A stretch of DNA of 35,943 bases from an uncultured Actinomycetes bacterium (GCA_903953805.1 CAJBLC010000137.1:1-35943), one strand, 5' to 3'. Shown: positions 17,136 through 28,478, counted from the stretch's first letter. Notes: generated from the sequence alone by a model not told the origin. Numbers and translations: made by a program.

Positions 17136-17849
17136 ATGACCAATCCTGATGGCAGCGTAAGCCGACGCAACCTCCTCAAATTGGGGGCTGTCGCCGGCGC
17201 ATCCTCGCTTTTGGGCGCTCTTCCAGCCGGGATTGCGGAGGCTGCCTCCCCTGACATCTCCAATGGATCTCGTTCGATGCCACAAGTCGCACTCACCTTC
17301 CATGGTGCCGGCGATAAGGCGATGGCGAACAAACTGCTTGGCATTCTCAAGAGCACGCAGACACCGGTTACGGTCTTTGCCGTTGGCGCCTGGCTCAAAG
17401 CTGATAACTCGATCGCAAAACGGATACTTGATGATGGTCACGATCTCGGAAATCACACAATGAATCACCTGCAGAGCAAGACTCTCTCCGCAGCAAAGTT
17501 GGACTCTGAGATCTCTGGCTGCGCCACCGAATTAATCTCATTGATTGGCAATCACGGAAAATTCTTCCGCCCATCCGGTACTCAATATTCAACGGCTCTC
17601 ATTCGTAAGACTGCACTCAAGTATGGATATAAGAAATGTATCTCTTATGACGTGGACTCTCATGATTACCAAGATGTCGGTAAAGCGGCAGTCGTCAAAA
17701 ATGTGATGAGCACCGTCAAGAATGGCAGCATCGTAAGCCTTCACTTCGGGCATCAAGACACCATCGATGCTCTTCCAACTCTGCTCACCCAGTTACATGC
17801 AAAGGGGCTCACCCCAGTAACTCTCTCAACGATGTTAGGCACCATCTAA
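17136..17849 (+). CDS. Tat-exported polysaccharide deacetylase-like (NodB/CE4) protein with altered metal motif
   Basis: 237 aa. A twin-arginine signal SRRNLLKLG (9-17) with a hydrophobic stretch and AEA cleavage near residue 37 sends a folded protein out. The NodB fold follows. Motif 2 NHTMNH (106-111), motif 3 RPSG (145-148), motif 4 around YDVDSHDY (171-178) and motif 5 SLHFGH (201-206) are present, but motif 1 reads TFHGAGD (54-60) instead of TFDDG. The usual catalytic-base Asp and metal Asp are thus moved or lost. It may be a variant deacetylase or a binding protein. It is first of a three-gene operon whose next start abuts its stop. Confidence 0.85.
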   Translation: MTNPDGSVSRRNLLKLGAVAGASSLLGALPAGIAEAASPDISNGSRSMPQVALTFHGAGDKAMANKLLGILKSTQTPVTVFAVGAWLKADNSIAKRILDDGHDLGNHTMNHLQSKTLSAAKLDSEISGCATELISLIGNHGKFFRPSGTQYSTALIRKTALKYGYKKCISYDVDSHDYQDVGKAAVVKNVMSTVKNGSIVSLHFGHQDTIDALPTLLTQLHAKGLTPVTLSTMLGTI

Positions 17850-18959
17850 ATGAAGCATAAGAAGTTTCTGGCAGTCCTCGCTGCAGCTCCACTTCTCTTT
17901 GGAATCGCGAGTGCAACAACTCCACTAGCTGGAATGCCTGCTGTCACTGATCAGAACGATATCTATGCTGCCGATCGCCCCAATCAACTATCCGCTGTCG
18001 TTGCTAACTTCCCAGAGCGCGTCTACGTTCCCAATCACACATCAAATACGCTGACTGAGATCGATCCCAAAACATTCAGAATTATTCGCACGATCAAGAT
18101 GAAGCGTGGACCGCAACACGTTGTTCCATCATGGGATCTCAAGACGCTGTGGGTGAATAACAACGAAGGTAATTATTTAACGCCAATCGACCCAATGACC
18201 GGCCTTGCTGGAAAGCCGGTATACGTACATGATCCTTATAACCTCTACTTCACGCCAAATGGTAAGTATGCAATCGTCATGGCAGAGGCAGATAAGCAGC
18301 TTGTCTTCCGCGATCCCCACACCATGGCTATTAAGAAGACCGTTCCCGTTCCATGTTCTGGCGTTAATCATGCCGACTGGACGAAGGATGGCAATCACTT
18401 CTTAGTCAGCTGTGAATTTAGTGGAACTCTTCTCTGGGTTAATACGGCAAAGATGGCGATTGAAAAAGTTATGAAGCTGCCGATTACAGCAAATAAGTCG
18501 CCAATGCCGCAGGATGTAAAAATCTCACCTGATGGTTCGACTTTCTATATCGCCGACATGATGTCTGATGGTGTTTGGGTTATGAAGAGCAACAAGGTCG
18601 GTGCATTTACTTTGATCAAGACTGGTAAAGCAGCGCATGGCATGTATGTCACCCGTGATTCCAAGACACTACTCATCACTAATCGTGGTGAAGGATCAGT
18701 CTCTGTTCTCCGTTTCAGCGATAACGCACTCATTGCTAAGTGGAAGATCCCTGGCAATGGCAGTCCTGATATGGGCGGTATCTCTGCTGATGGCACCCAG
18801 TTCTGGGTCTCTGGCCGTTATAACAACGTCGTCTACGTCTTCGATATCGTTCATGGCAAGTTCCTGCGCAGCATCAAAGTAGGAAAGGAGCCACACGGAC
18901 TATCCATCTACCCTCAGCCTGGTAGATATTCCCTTGGCCATACGGGAGTATTTAGATAA
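17850..18959 (+). CDS. Secreted YncE-like seven-bladed beta-propeller protein
   Basis: 369 aa. A signal peptide (KHKKFLAVLAAAPLLFGIASA) is followed by repeated blade patterns such as VYVPNHTSNTLTEIDPKTFRII, WVNNNEGNYLTPIDP, VKISPDGSTFYIADMMSDGVWV, LLITNRGEGSVSV and FWVSGRYNNVVYVFD. These match the YncE/40-residue YVTN family. Such propellers bind ligands or act as scaffolds outside the membrane; no catalytic residues can be named. The ATG follows the upstream TAA with zero spacing, and its TAA overlaps the next ATG (TAATG), so the three proteins should be made in step. Confidence 0.85.
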   Translation: MKHKKFLAVLAAAPLLFGIASATTPLAGMPAVTDQNDIYAADRPNQLSAVVANFPERVYVPNHTSNTLTEIDPKTFRIIRTIKMKRGPQHVVPSWDLKTLWVNNNEGNYLTPIDPMTGLAGKPVYVHDPYNLYFTPNGKYAIVMAEADKQLVFRDPHTMAIKKTVPVPCSGVNHADWTKDGNHFLVSCEFSGTLLWVNTAKMAIEKVMKLPITANKSPMPQDVKISPDGSTFYIADMMSDGVWVMKSNKVGAFTLIKTGKAAHGMYVTRDSKTLLITNRGEGSVSVLRFSDNALIAKWKIPGNGSPDMGGISADGTQFWVSGRYNNVVYVFDIVHGKFLRSIKVGKEPHGLSIYPQPGRYSLGHTGVFR

Positions 18960-20627
18960 TGAAACTCAAGAGCTCAATCCCTGTGATCCTTGGTCGGATC
19001 GCATATTTGGCTGGTCTCTTTAATATTTTCAGTAACTCGCTTAGGCATTACAACCCACGTGCGGCAAAACTGGGTAACTACTTGCCAGTGTTGATCCACT
19101 CAACGGCATTCGCAACGCAAACCTTCACCGGTGTCGCCATGGTTATCTTGGGTCGCGGACTGATCCGTCGCAAACGTCGTGCCTGGATTTTGAGTCTGAT
19201 TATTTTTAGTATCAATATCGGTTCTGACTTTGCCCGAATCAATCGTCATCCACTTCAAATTGCCGTTGCGGCGGTCTTCATTATCTTGCTCATTGCCTTC
19301 CGAAAAGAGTTTTACGCTATTTCGGATCCCCAAACAAAGTGGTTGCCGCTCATCGGCTTTATTCTCGCCTTTATTGTCATGTTCTCTATTGGGGTACTAG
19401 TACTTCTCAACCGGCATAGAGATTCGTTTGTTGGAAATCCTTCTATTTGGAATATTGTGCTTACCGTCGTTGAAGGCTTCTTCGGTCTAGCAGGTCCAAT
19501 TGAGTTTATTAATTCACGTACATCGGACTATGTCGAGACGACGCTTGCCGCCCTCGGTATTTTCATCTTGCTTGTCCCCCTTGCTCTTTACTTCAGAAGA
19601 GTGAAGCCACTTCCCAAGATGAGCAATGAAGATATCGAGACCGTTCGCAAGCTCATCAAGCACGATACCGACCAAGATTCACTTGGTTATTTCGCAACCC
19701 GTCGCGATAAGAGCGTCATCTGGACTGAGAATAAAAAGGCAGGAATCGCTTATCGTGTTGAGAGCGGAGTCATGCTCGCGAGTGGTGATCCATTTGGTGA
19801 GTTCAGTTTGTGGCCAGATGCTATTGATGCCTTCCTAGAAGAAGCCCGCCTTCATGCTTGGACTCCGGCAGTCATGGGCGCCAGTGATCGCGGTGGCGAA
19901 GTCTGGGTTGAGCATGCAAATATGACCGCCTTCGATATCGGTGATGAAGCGATCATTAAAGTAAAAGATTTCACACTTGAAGGTCGCCCTATGGCCAATG
20001 TTCGCCAGATGGTTAACCGGATTAAACGCAAAGGTTATGTTGCCTATACCGCTCGCTGGTCAGATCTCGATGTCAATATTCGTGTTGAGCTACGTGGTCT
20101 AGCGAAGCAGTGGCGCTACGGAGTTCCTGAGCGTGGCTTCTCGATGTCAATGGATCGCTTTGGTGAAGATATCGATAGCGATGCCGTCATCACTATTGCA
20201 ACTCTCGGTGATGAGATTAAAGGGCTTCTCTACTTCGTTCCGTGGGCAAATGAGGGAATCTCGCTCGACCGCATGCAACGCGATCGCGAAGCTGACGCTG
20301 GTGTGAATGAATTATTGATCGTGCAAACAGTTGAGTGGGCCCGTGAAAATAAGATTGAAAGTATCTCTCTCAACTTTGCAGCTTTCCGTTCGCTCTTTGA
20401 ACGTGCCGAGAAGATCAGTGCCGGGCCAATTACCCGTGGAACGCGCAATCTGATCCGCTTCCTCTCAAACTTCTTCCAAGTCGAATCGCTCTATCGATTC
20501 AATGCCAAGTTTGATCCAGAGTGGCAGACCCGTTATTTGGTCTACCCAAAGGCGATCGATATCGCAAAAATTGGTTGGGCAGCAATCAAGGCGGAGCAAT
20601 TTATTGGAAGCTTTAGATCAAAGGCAG

Positions 20628-20638
<11 letters not shown>
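18959..20638 (+). CDS. Membrane protein with C-terminal DUF2156/phosphatidylglycerol lysyltransferase-like domain (MprF/LysX-like)
   Basis: 559 aa. About seven hydrophobic helices occupy residues 7-212 (for example IFIILLIAFRKEF and FIVMFSIGVLVLL). A soluble domain of two GNAT-like halves runs from about 225 to 550, with GYFATRRDKSVIWTENKKAGIAYR and MLASGDPFGE, which match the DUF2156 family of aminoacyl-lipid synthases. MprF moves Lys or Ala from aminoacyl-tRNA to phosphatidylglycerol and flips the product; the amino acid and lipid here are unknown. The last 11 bp overlap the stop end of the convergent hydrolase gene. Confidence 0.85.
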
Positions 20639-23219
<2,581 letters not shown>

Positions 23220-23225
23220 TTCTTC

Positions 23226-23477
23226 CTAATCGATTTCTCGCTGAGGGTCATTCGAGCCATCGAATGGCTCTTGCGGTTGTGAGAGCTTCCAATACATATA
23301 AATAATAAAGACGCCGAAGAATGGCCACTCTGCAACATAGACCCAACTGCGGTGATTGCCACCGAGTGCGCGATCTAATTCAAAGAATGCCATTAATACG
23401 CAGAGTGGAACACCCCATAAGACCCATTTACGATGTGGATCTGGTTGATTAGTTGGAGGCTGAACTTCCTTACTCAT
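23226..23477 (-). CDS. Small membrane protein linked to ctaG
   Basis: 83 aa from ATG 23477 (MSKEVQPPTN), eleven codons inside the track ORF. Two hydrophobic helices are visible, about residues 18-36 (WVLWGVPLCVLMAFFEL) and 46-64 (WVYVAEWPFFGVFIIYMYWKL), joined by a short GGNHRSW loop, with an acidic polar tail. It overlaps the ctaG stop by 8 bp, so it is translated with CtaG. I do not recognise a family. Position suggests a role in oxidase assembly or membrane heme/copper handling. Confidence 0.75.
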   Translation of the reverse strand: MSKEVQPPTNQPDPHRKWVLWGVPLCVLMAFFELDRALGGNHRSWVYVAEWPFFGVFIIYMYWKLSQPQEPFDGSNDPQREID

Positions 23478-24249
23478 CTTCTGCCTCCGCCAATCGTTTC
23501 TCATTCTCAAACCAATCTTTCGCGGCTAAGACTATCCACATTGAGTCGATCAACATTCCCATCGCCCACATAATTGCACCACCAGTGTGCTGATCGCTGA
23601 GTCCCATCGACATCGATGTGTTCTGTGGCAGTGAGTGAAGGACTCGATTTCCTGAATAGAGGAAGAACCCAGTCATCGTCTCTGGCAACATCATCGCGAA
23701 GAGCGATAGAACGCGCTGTGAGTATGGAACTGGATATGGGTGCGGGTTTCCTTCCATCACTGGGTAGTAATAGATGACCCCACCGATCAAGAAGAGAATT
23801 AACTCCAGGCAATGGATATTGGGATTCTTCATGCCAGCGTTAGCGAGCGGTGAAAAATGGGTCGCGATTAGGACAAAGAGGAAGACCCCGAAACCAACCT
23901 CAGCCTTAAAGAGCAGTCGAATCAGTGGATTTCGAGCGAGCGCAGATCCGACTCGGCCGGCTCTGCCCTGCGACCCGAGTAAGAGCTTGAAGGGTGAGCC
24001 CAGGACGATCAGTGGTGAGATCAGCATCATCAACAGAATGTGCTGGACCATATGAACCCAGAAGGTATTGACCGCCTTATGGGGAACTGGGCCGACCAAG
24101 ATGGCCGCCATAAGGGCCATGGCTAGGTAGAAGAGCCCCTGCCGGATTGCGCTGATATTGCGCTGTTTTTTAGCCTCTTTGGCATACCAATAGGTGGTCG
24201 CGGCCAAAACAACTGCAAAGGCAAGGTCCCAGATTGGGTTGAGTTTCAC
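23470..24249 (-). CDS. ctaG: Cytochrome c oxidase assembly protein, caa3 CtaG family
   Basis: 259 aa with about seven membrane helices. The family marks are the HMVQHILLMM segment (about 66-75), the ATHFSP and YYPVMEGNPHPYP regions and the late DQHTGGAIMW motif, whose His and Asp residues are thought to take part in copper delivery to the oxidase CuB site. This is the Bacillus/actinobacterial CtaG, unrelated to proteobacterial Cox11. Start GTG 24249 has no good ribosome binding site. It is divergent from the cox operon, with 165 bp between. Confidence 0.9.
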   Translation of the reverse strand: MKLNPIWDLAFAVVLAATTYWYAKEAKKQRNISAIRQGLFYLAMALMAAILVGPVPHKAVNTFWVHMVQHILLMMLISPLIVLGSPFKLLLGSQGRAGRVGSALARNPLIRLLFKAEVGFGVFLFVLIATHFSPLANAGMKNPNIHCLELILFLIGGVIYYYPVMEGNPHPYPVPYSQRVLSLFAMMLPETMTGFFLYSGNRVLHSLPQNTSMSMGLSDQHTGGAIMWAMGMLIDSMWIVLAAKDWFENEKRLAEAEDE

Positions 24250-24414
24250 GAGTTCATCACTGGTCTAAAAACCTCGTTCTCTCACAGGAAATCGTTATAA
24301 AACTGGAGCAATCGGACACCCGAAAACCCTTTTCTTCGCTTAGTACGGAGCGTACCCTGCTCTTAAGGAATTCCTCACGGATATTTCACTCGGCTTTGAG
24401 AAAGGCCGACCCTC
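24250..24414. promoter_or_regulatory. Divergent ctaG / cox operon control region with two small palindromes
   Basis: This is the longest gene-free stretch in the window (165 bp). It holds a 13-bp dyad GTACG-GAG-CGTAC (24343-24355) and a perfect 10-bp palindrome AGGAATTCCT (24366-24375), both 40-72 nt before the cox ATG. A TATAAC on the minus strand (near 24294-24299) could be the ctaG -10. I cannot place a convincing cox promoter. The dyads might bind a regulator. Confidence 0.35.
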
Positions 24415-25143
24415 ATGAGAAAGAAGGAACAAGTGGAAACTTCCACGCACGAAGTGTCGGGAGGTAAGCGCTTGATCAGCGCCGTCGCCTTCCTCATATT
24501 TGGTGTTGCAGTTGTCGCGACCGTGGGGTTCACCCTCCACTCAGTCTCAGCTGACTCGCAGAAGAAGAGTTATGCGACGGTCAACGGCACAACAGTTGTT
24601 AATGGTGCAACCTTGAAACACGCGTTTGTCTCAGAGAGCGTCTTCCCAGATGATGCAACAGCTCGGACGAATCACGTCAACCGAACGAACTCTCATCCTT
24701 GGCCTTTCTATACAGAAGAGCATCTTGTCCTTCCTGCTCATGCACTTGTCACTATGACTCTTAAGGTCTACGACGGTGGAGAAAAACTCAATACCAATTA
24801 CTTTGCAAAGGTCGTTGGCACTGTCGATAACACTATGACCGTCGACGGTAAGCAGGTCTCTGAGTTAGCACCTGATGGAGTTCAGCACACCTTCACGCTC
24901 CATGGGCTCCCAACTTCGACTCAAGATTCAATGTTCGTAAACGTCCCGCTCCCAAAGATGAGCGATGACGAAATGACAAACAACAAGTACCACACCGTTG
25001 TCTTCTCCTTCGTTACCGGTGGAGCTGGCGAATATGTCTGGAACTGTGAATACCCATGCGGCGATGGCACCTACGCCAAGTTCGGCGCAGTGATGGGCCA
25101 AAACGGGTACATGTCTGGAAAGGTGAGTGTCGTCAATGGCTGA
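24415..25143 (+). CDS. Membrane-anchored cupredoxin, degenerate cytochrome c oxidase subunit II-like (CuA-like) protein
   Basis: 242 aa. One N-terminal membrane helix (about 19-41) is followed by an extracytoplasmic beta-sandwich. VQHTFTLHG (His158) aligns with the first CuA His block, and the CuA Cys pair appears as WNCEYPCG (Cys211, Cys215). The usual His and Met of CxxxCxxxHxxM are absent (Thr219 and Lys222), leaving Met227 as a possible substitute. It heads the coxBAC operon and its 3' end overlaps coxB by 8 bp. It may carry a mononuclear copper, shuttle copper, or act as an electron donor; none is proven. GTG 24433 with a good AAGGA is an alternative start. Confidence 0.82.
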   Translation: MRKKEQVETSTHEVSGGKRLISAVAFLIFGVAVVATVGFTLHSVSADSQKKSYATVNGTTVVNGATLKHAFVSESVFPDDATARTNHVNRTNSHPWPFYTEEHLVLPAHALVTMTLKVYDGGEKLNTNYFAKVVGTVDNTMTVDGKQVSELAPDGVQHTFTLHGLPTSTQDSMFVNVPLPKMSDDEMTNNKYHTVVFSFVTGGAGEYVWNCEYPCGDGTYAKFGAVMGQNGYMSGKVSVVNG

Positions 25144-25927
25144 TCACAATGCGGAGCAGTTAGCTCCAACACCAGGAGAACGCGCAAGTACTTTCTTTAA
25201 GCGCAAGGATGTTGTCAACACAGCAATTTACTTTGTACTGTGGACAGCACTCTTTGTTCTACTAGGAACGCTCTTCTATCCAAAGTGGATGCCAACAATC
25301 ATGTCAGTGGAGATGAAATCCGCTGAGAAGATTATGATCTGGTTTACCGTGATTTCTGCGCCTATTGCAGCGATTGTTCTAGCGGTAGCGACCAATGCAT
25401 TCATCAATGGGCACCGTGGAGATACTCCTCCACCTGATGGTCCAGCGGTTCGCACTAACGGCCCAGTCGTCGCAGTATGGACAATCACCTCAACCGTCTT
25501 TGCACTCGTTGCAATTGTTTGGGGCCTAACCGAGATGAACGGCCAAGCGGTTGCTGCAGCGAAAGATGCAAAGAGTGCAATCACTGTTGAGGTTACTGGC
25601 TCACAGTGGCTCTGGACATTTAAATACCCAGCACAAGGAATTGAGACTCATGAGCTCAATCTCCCAGTCGATGTCCCAGTCATCTTTAACATCAGATCGG
25701 CAGATGTGAATCACTCATTCTGGCCAGTTCAACTCGGTGTCAAGATCGACGCGAATGCGCAGACAACAACAGTTATTCATACGACTCCAACCATGGTTGG
25801 GCCGATCGATGTGAAGTGCGCAGAACTTTGCGGCCTCTATCACGCATATATGGAGACAAATGGCGCAGTGCAGTCACAGAGTGACTTCAATGCTTGGGTC
25901 ACTGCACAAGGAGGACATAACGCATGA
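25136..25927 (+). CDS. coxB: Cytochrome c oxidase subunit II with complete CuA site
   Basis: 263 aa from ATG 25136 (MADHNAEQ), inside the end of the upstream gene; the track GTG is three codons earlier. Three hydrophobic segments (about 29-47, 67-90, 110-131) precede the WLWTFKYP aromatic patch, which accepts electrons, and the cupredoxin domain. CuA ligands His193 (VNHSFW), Cys228, Cys232, His236 and Met239 (CAELCGLYHAYM) are all in place. It passes electrons from cytochrome c or a bound cytochrome to subunit I. It is coupled to coxA by an ATGA overlap. Confidence 0.94.
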   Translation: MADHNAEQLAPTPGERASTFFKRKDVVNTAIYFVLWTALFVLLGTLFYPKWMPTIMSVEMKSAEKIMIWFTVISAPIAAIVLAVATNAFINGHRGDTPPPDGPAVRTNGPVVAVWTITSTVFALVAIVWGLTEMNGQAVAAAKDAKSAITVEVTGSQWLWTFKYPAQGIETHELNLPVDVPVIFNIRSADVNHSFWPVQLGVKIDANAQTTTVIHTTPTMVGPIDVKCAELCGLYHAYMETNGAVQSQSDFNAWVTAQGGHNA

Positions 25928-27810
25928 GCACTTTAGATAAGACACATACAAGTTCACGACCAGTTCCTAATCCAAAGCGGAGTCTGATCACTCGCTTACA
26001 TATGGGTACTGGCGTCGTCGTTGGCTTGATCTTTGCTGCGATTGCTTACTATGCACTTCGGCATTCGCTACTCACATATACCGACAAGGTTGCAGATCCA
26101 CTTACTCCTCATGATGACAATATTGTGTTGCTAGGAGCGATGTTCGCTTGGTCAATCGGTTTCCTTGTAGGTATCGGTGCATTTATTGGACCGTGGCGTT
26201 GGCTCATCGGTAAAGATCTCACCGATGAAGAGATTCTCTACATGGCGGGCGATGGCCAGGGTACTAAGCGTTACTTCAAGTACTGCACCGACCACAAGGT
26301 CGTTGGAATTCAGTATTTAGTAGGCGTGATGACGATGCTTGGCGTCGGTGGAACCATGGCAATGATGATCCGTACCAACTTGGCTCGTCCAGGTGGACAC
26401 TTTGTTACCGCGACCGTCTACAACTCACTCGTTGGTTTGCACGGAATCACAATGATTATCGCGATGATTATCGTTGCAACCGGCCCATTCGGTAACTACA
26501 TCATGCCAATCATGATCGGTGCTTACGATATGGCCTTCCCTCGCCTCAACGCCTTGTCATGGTGGGTTCTCTTCACTGCGATCCCTGTGCTCTGTAGCGC
26601 GTGGTTCCTCGGTGGTATCCCAACTGGTTGGACCGCTTATGCGCCGCTGAGCGTTCAAGCTGGGCCAGGTATGAATGCCTTTATTGCAACGATCATTATC
26701 TTCGCGGTATCAACTGCAGTTGCAGGTATGAACATCACAACAACCGTTGTTGCGATGCGTACCAAGGGTATGAAGTGGAACCGTGTTCCGATCTTTGTGG
26801 TTGGTTCAACAATTTCAGTTGCACTTGCTATCCCAGCATTCCCAACATTTATGTTGGCGATGGTTCAAACTGGACTAGATCGAACATTTAACACTGGCTT
26901 CTACGATGCCCACATGGGTGGAACTGGCTGGCTTTACGCCAACCTCTTCTGGATCATGGGTCACCCTGAGGTGTATGTGATCTTGATTCCTGGTGTTGCT
27001 GCACTGATGGAGATCGTTCCGGTCTTCGTACGAAAGCCACTCTTCTCGTATAACGCAGCGATCCTCGGATTCGCTGGTATCGCCGGACTCTCGATTCTCG
27101 TTTGGGCTCACCATATGTACATGGCAGGTTGGGCACCTTCGCTCAACGGTCCATTCATGGTGACGACCGAGATGATCTCGATTCCGACCGGACTGCTCTT
27201 CCTCGTTCTTATTGGAACGATGTGGCGCGGAAAGCCGTGGCTGAAACTTCCTATGCTCTCTGTCTTCGCATTCTTGTGGGACTTCATGATCGGTGGAATT
27301 ACCGGTATCTATCTCTCAGATGTTCCTGCAGATAGCTATCTTCACGGTTCAATGTTCGTTACCGCGCACTTCCACTTCACACTGATGGGCGCAGCGCTCA
27401 CTGGTGCAATCGGCGGACTTGCATACTGGTATCCAAAGATGACAGGTCGCATGCTCAATGAGCGCGCTGGTTACATCTCCTTCTGGTTCACCCAGATCGG
27501 ATTTAACGTCCTCTTCTTCGGAATGTTCATGGCTGGTGCAGAAGGCCAACCACGTCGCGTGATGGATTACGCAGCTCTCTTCGCCCATTCAAATATGGTC
27601 TCAACCGCTGGCGCGTATAGCGTCGGTATCGGAATGATCATCCTGCTCTGGGCTGTTATCCACTCATGGACCAAGGGCAAGATCGCGCCAATGAATCCAT
27701 GGGGTGCGAAGACGCTCGAGTGGACCGTTCCATATCCAGTCCCACTCACCAACTTTGATGAGCTTCCTGTCATCACAAGTGATCCTTATGGCTACGGAAA
27801 GGGTAAGTAA
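25924..27810 (+). CDS. coxA: Cytochrome c oxidase subunit I, with N-terminal extension and without K-channel lysine
   Basis: 628 aa, longer than the usual 530-580. The haem-copper core starts at TDHKVVGIQYL (about 122). Ligands are present: low-spin haem His173 (GLHGITM) and His484, CuB His347, His396 and His397, high-spin haem His482, and the cross-link Tyr351 in GHPEVY. D-pathway residues Asp202 and Glu349 are kept. In helix VIII the family motif IPTGxK reads IPTGLL (420-425), so the K-channel Lys is Leu. About 120 residues with two extra hydrophobic helices (31-50, 66-91) precede the core. It reduces O2 to water and pumps protons across the membrane. Overlaps coxB by 4 bp; coxC follows 3 nt later. 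Confidence 0.95.
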   Translation: MSTLDKTHTSSRPVPNPKRSLITRLHMGTGVVVGLIFAAIAYYALRHSLLTYTDKVADPLTPHDDNIVLLGAMFAWSIGFLVGIGAFIGPWRWLIGKDLTDEEILYMAGDGQGTKRYFKYCTDHKVVGIQYLVGVMTMLGVGGTMAMMIRTNLARPGGHFVTATVYNSLVGLHGITMIIAMIIVATGPFGNYIMPIMIGAYDMAFPRLNALSWWVLFTAIPVLCSAWFLGGIPTGWTAYAPLSVQAGPGMNAFIATIIIFAVSTAVAGMNITTTVVAMRTKGMKWNRVPIFVVGSTISVALAIPAFPTFMLAMVQTGLDRTFNTGFYDAHMGGTGWLYANLFWIMGHPEVYVILIPGVAALMEIVPVFVRKPLFSYNAAILGFAGIAGLSILVWAHHMYMAGWAPSLNGPFMVTTEMISIPTGLLFLVLIGTMWRGKPWLKLPMLSVFAFLWDFMIGGITGIYLSDVPADSYLHGSMFVTAHFHFTLMGAALTGAIGGLAYWYPKMTGRMLNERAGYISFWFTQIGFNVLFFGMFMAGAEGQPRRVMDYAALFAHSNMVSTAGAYSVGIGMIILLWAVIHSWTKGKIAPMNPWGAKTLEWTVPYPVPLTNFDELPVITSDPYGYGKGK

Positions 27811-27813
27811 CTC

Positions 27814-28419
27814 ATGAGCCACGACACAGAGTTCCACGTACACCACGATTCAGATGCAGCTGTCGGTCGTCGTGAACGCCTTGGAGTAAGACTTCTCATC
27901 GTCGCAGATGGTGCATTCCTCTTCGGCATGATCTTCTCTTACTTCTATCTCCGTAACCTCAATGCTGGTGGCCAATGGTTACCAGAAGGAGTAAAGAAGT
28001 TCTCGACTGCATCCGCTTGGCTCGTTGCTCTTCCATTTGTGATCGCAGCAATTAGCCACCGAATCGGTCAAACTAGCAAGCAGACTCGAAATCTCACATC
28101 TGTCGTGACACTTCTTGTTCTCCTTGTTGGTGGTTACTACCAGATCCACCAGATGGCGAATATGCCATTCCTAATCAAAGATGATGGTGGGGTTGTCTCA
28201 TTCCATGGTGCCTATGCATCGAACTGGGTTGTGATGGCTGGTTCTGGCGTCTTCCATTACTTCCTTGCGGCATTTATTGCCCTTGGAATCTTGCTCCGCA
28301 ACCGCAACACTGATTTGCCAGAAGAGTTAGAGCTCTGGCGCCAGCGAATTGCTCAATCATGGTTCACATGGTGCGCAATAGCTGCAGTTCTTACAGCGAT
28401 CACACTCTCGATCGTTTAA
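27814..28419 (+). CDS. coxC: Cytochrome c oxidase subunit III
   Basis: 201 aa with five predicted membrane helices, the short form seen in actinobacterial and cyanobacterial oxidases. The helix LGVRLLIVADGAFLFGMIFSYFYLRN corresponds to the conserved subunit III segment usually written as SE.(M)(L)F..(L)F..YFYLR; the usual Glu is Asp here. The GVFHYFLAAFIALGI helix near the C-terminus is also typical. It has no metal and stabilises subunit I and its proton uptake. It is last in the cox operon and is followed 11 nt later by a strong terminator. Confidence 0.9.
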   Translation: MSHDTEFHVHHDSDAAVGRRERLGVRLLIVADGAFLFGMIFSYFYLRNLNAGGQWLPEGVKKFSTASAWLVALPFVIAAISHRIGQTSKQTRNLTSVVTLLVLLVGGYYQIHQMANMPFLIKDDGGVVSFHGAYASNWVVMAGSGVFHYFLAAFIALGILLRNRNTDLPEELELWRQRIAQSWFTWCAIAAVLTAITLSIV

Positions 28420-28430
28420 CCGTTAAAGTG

Positions 28431-28470
28431 AAAACCCCCGCTAGCCAACCGGCTGCGGGGGTTTTCTTTT
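28431..28470. terminator. Strong bidirectional intrinsic terminator after coxC
   Basis: AAAACCCCCGC pairs perfectly with GCGGGGGTTTT, and an inner AGCC-AACC-GGCT hairpin continues the stem with one bulged T. The stem ends in a T-rich run on the plus strand and, because of the A4 on the left, in T4 on the minus strand as well. It can stop both the cox operon and the convergent small gene at 28479. Confidence 0.93.
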
Positions 28471-28478
28471 GAATGCGG

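Noticed and set aside
24250-24275. Three-codon ORF ending in an overlap with the ctaG GTG (ATG AAC TCG TGA)
   Set aside because: It resembles the coupled leader at 35401, but has no -10 at 6-7 nt and is too short to be told from chance.
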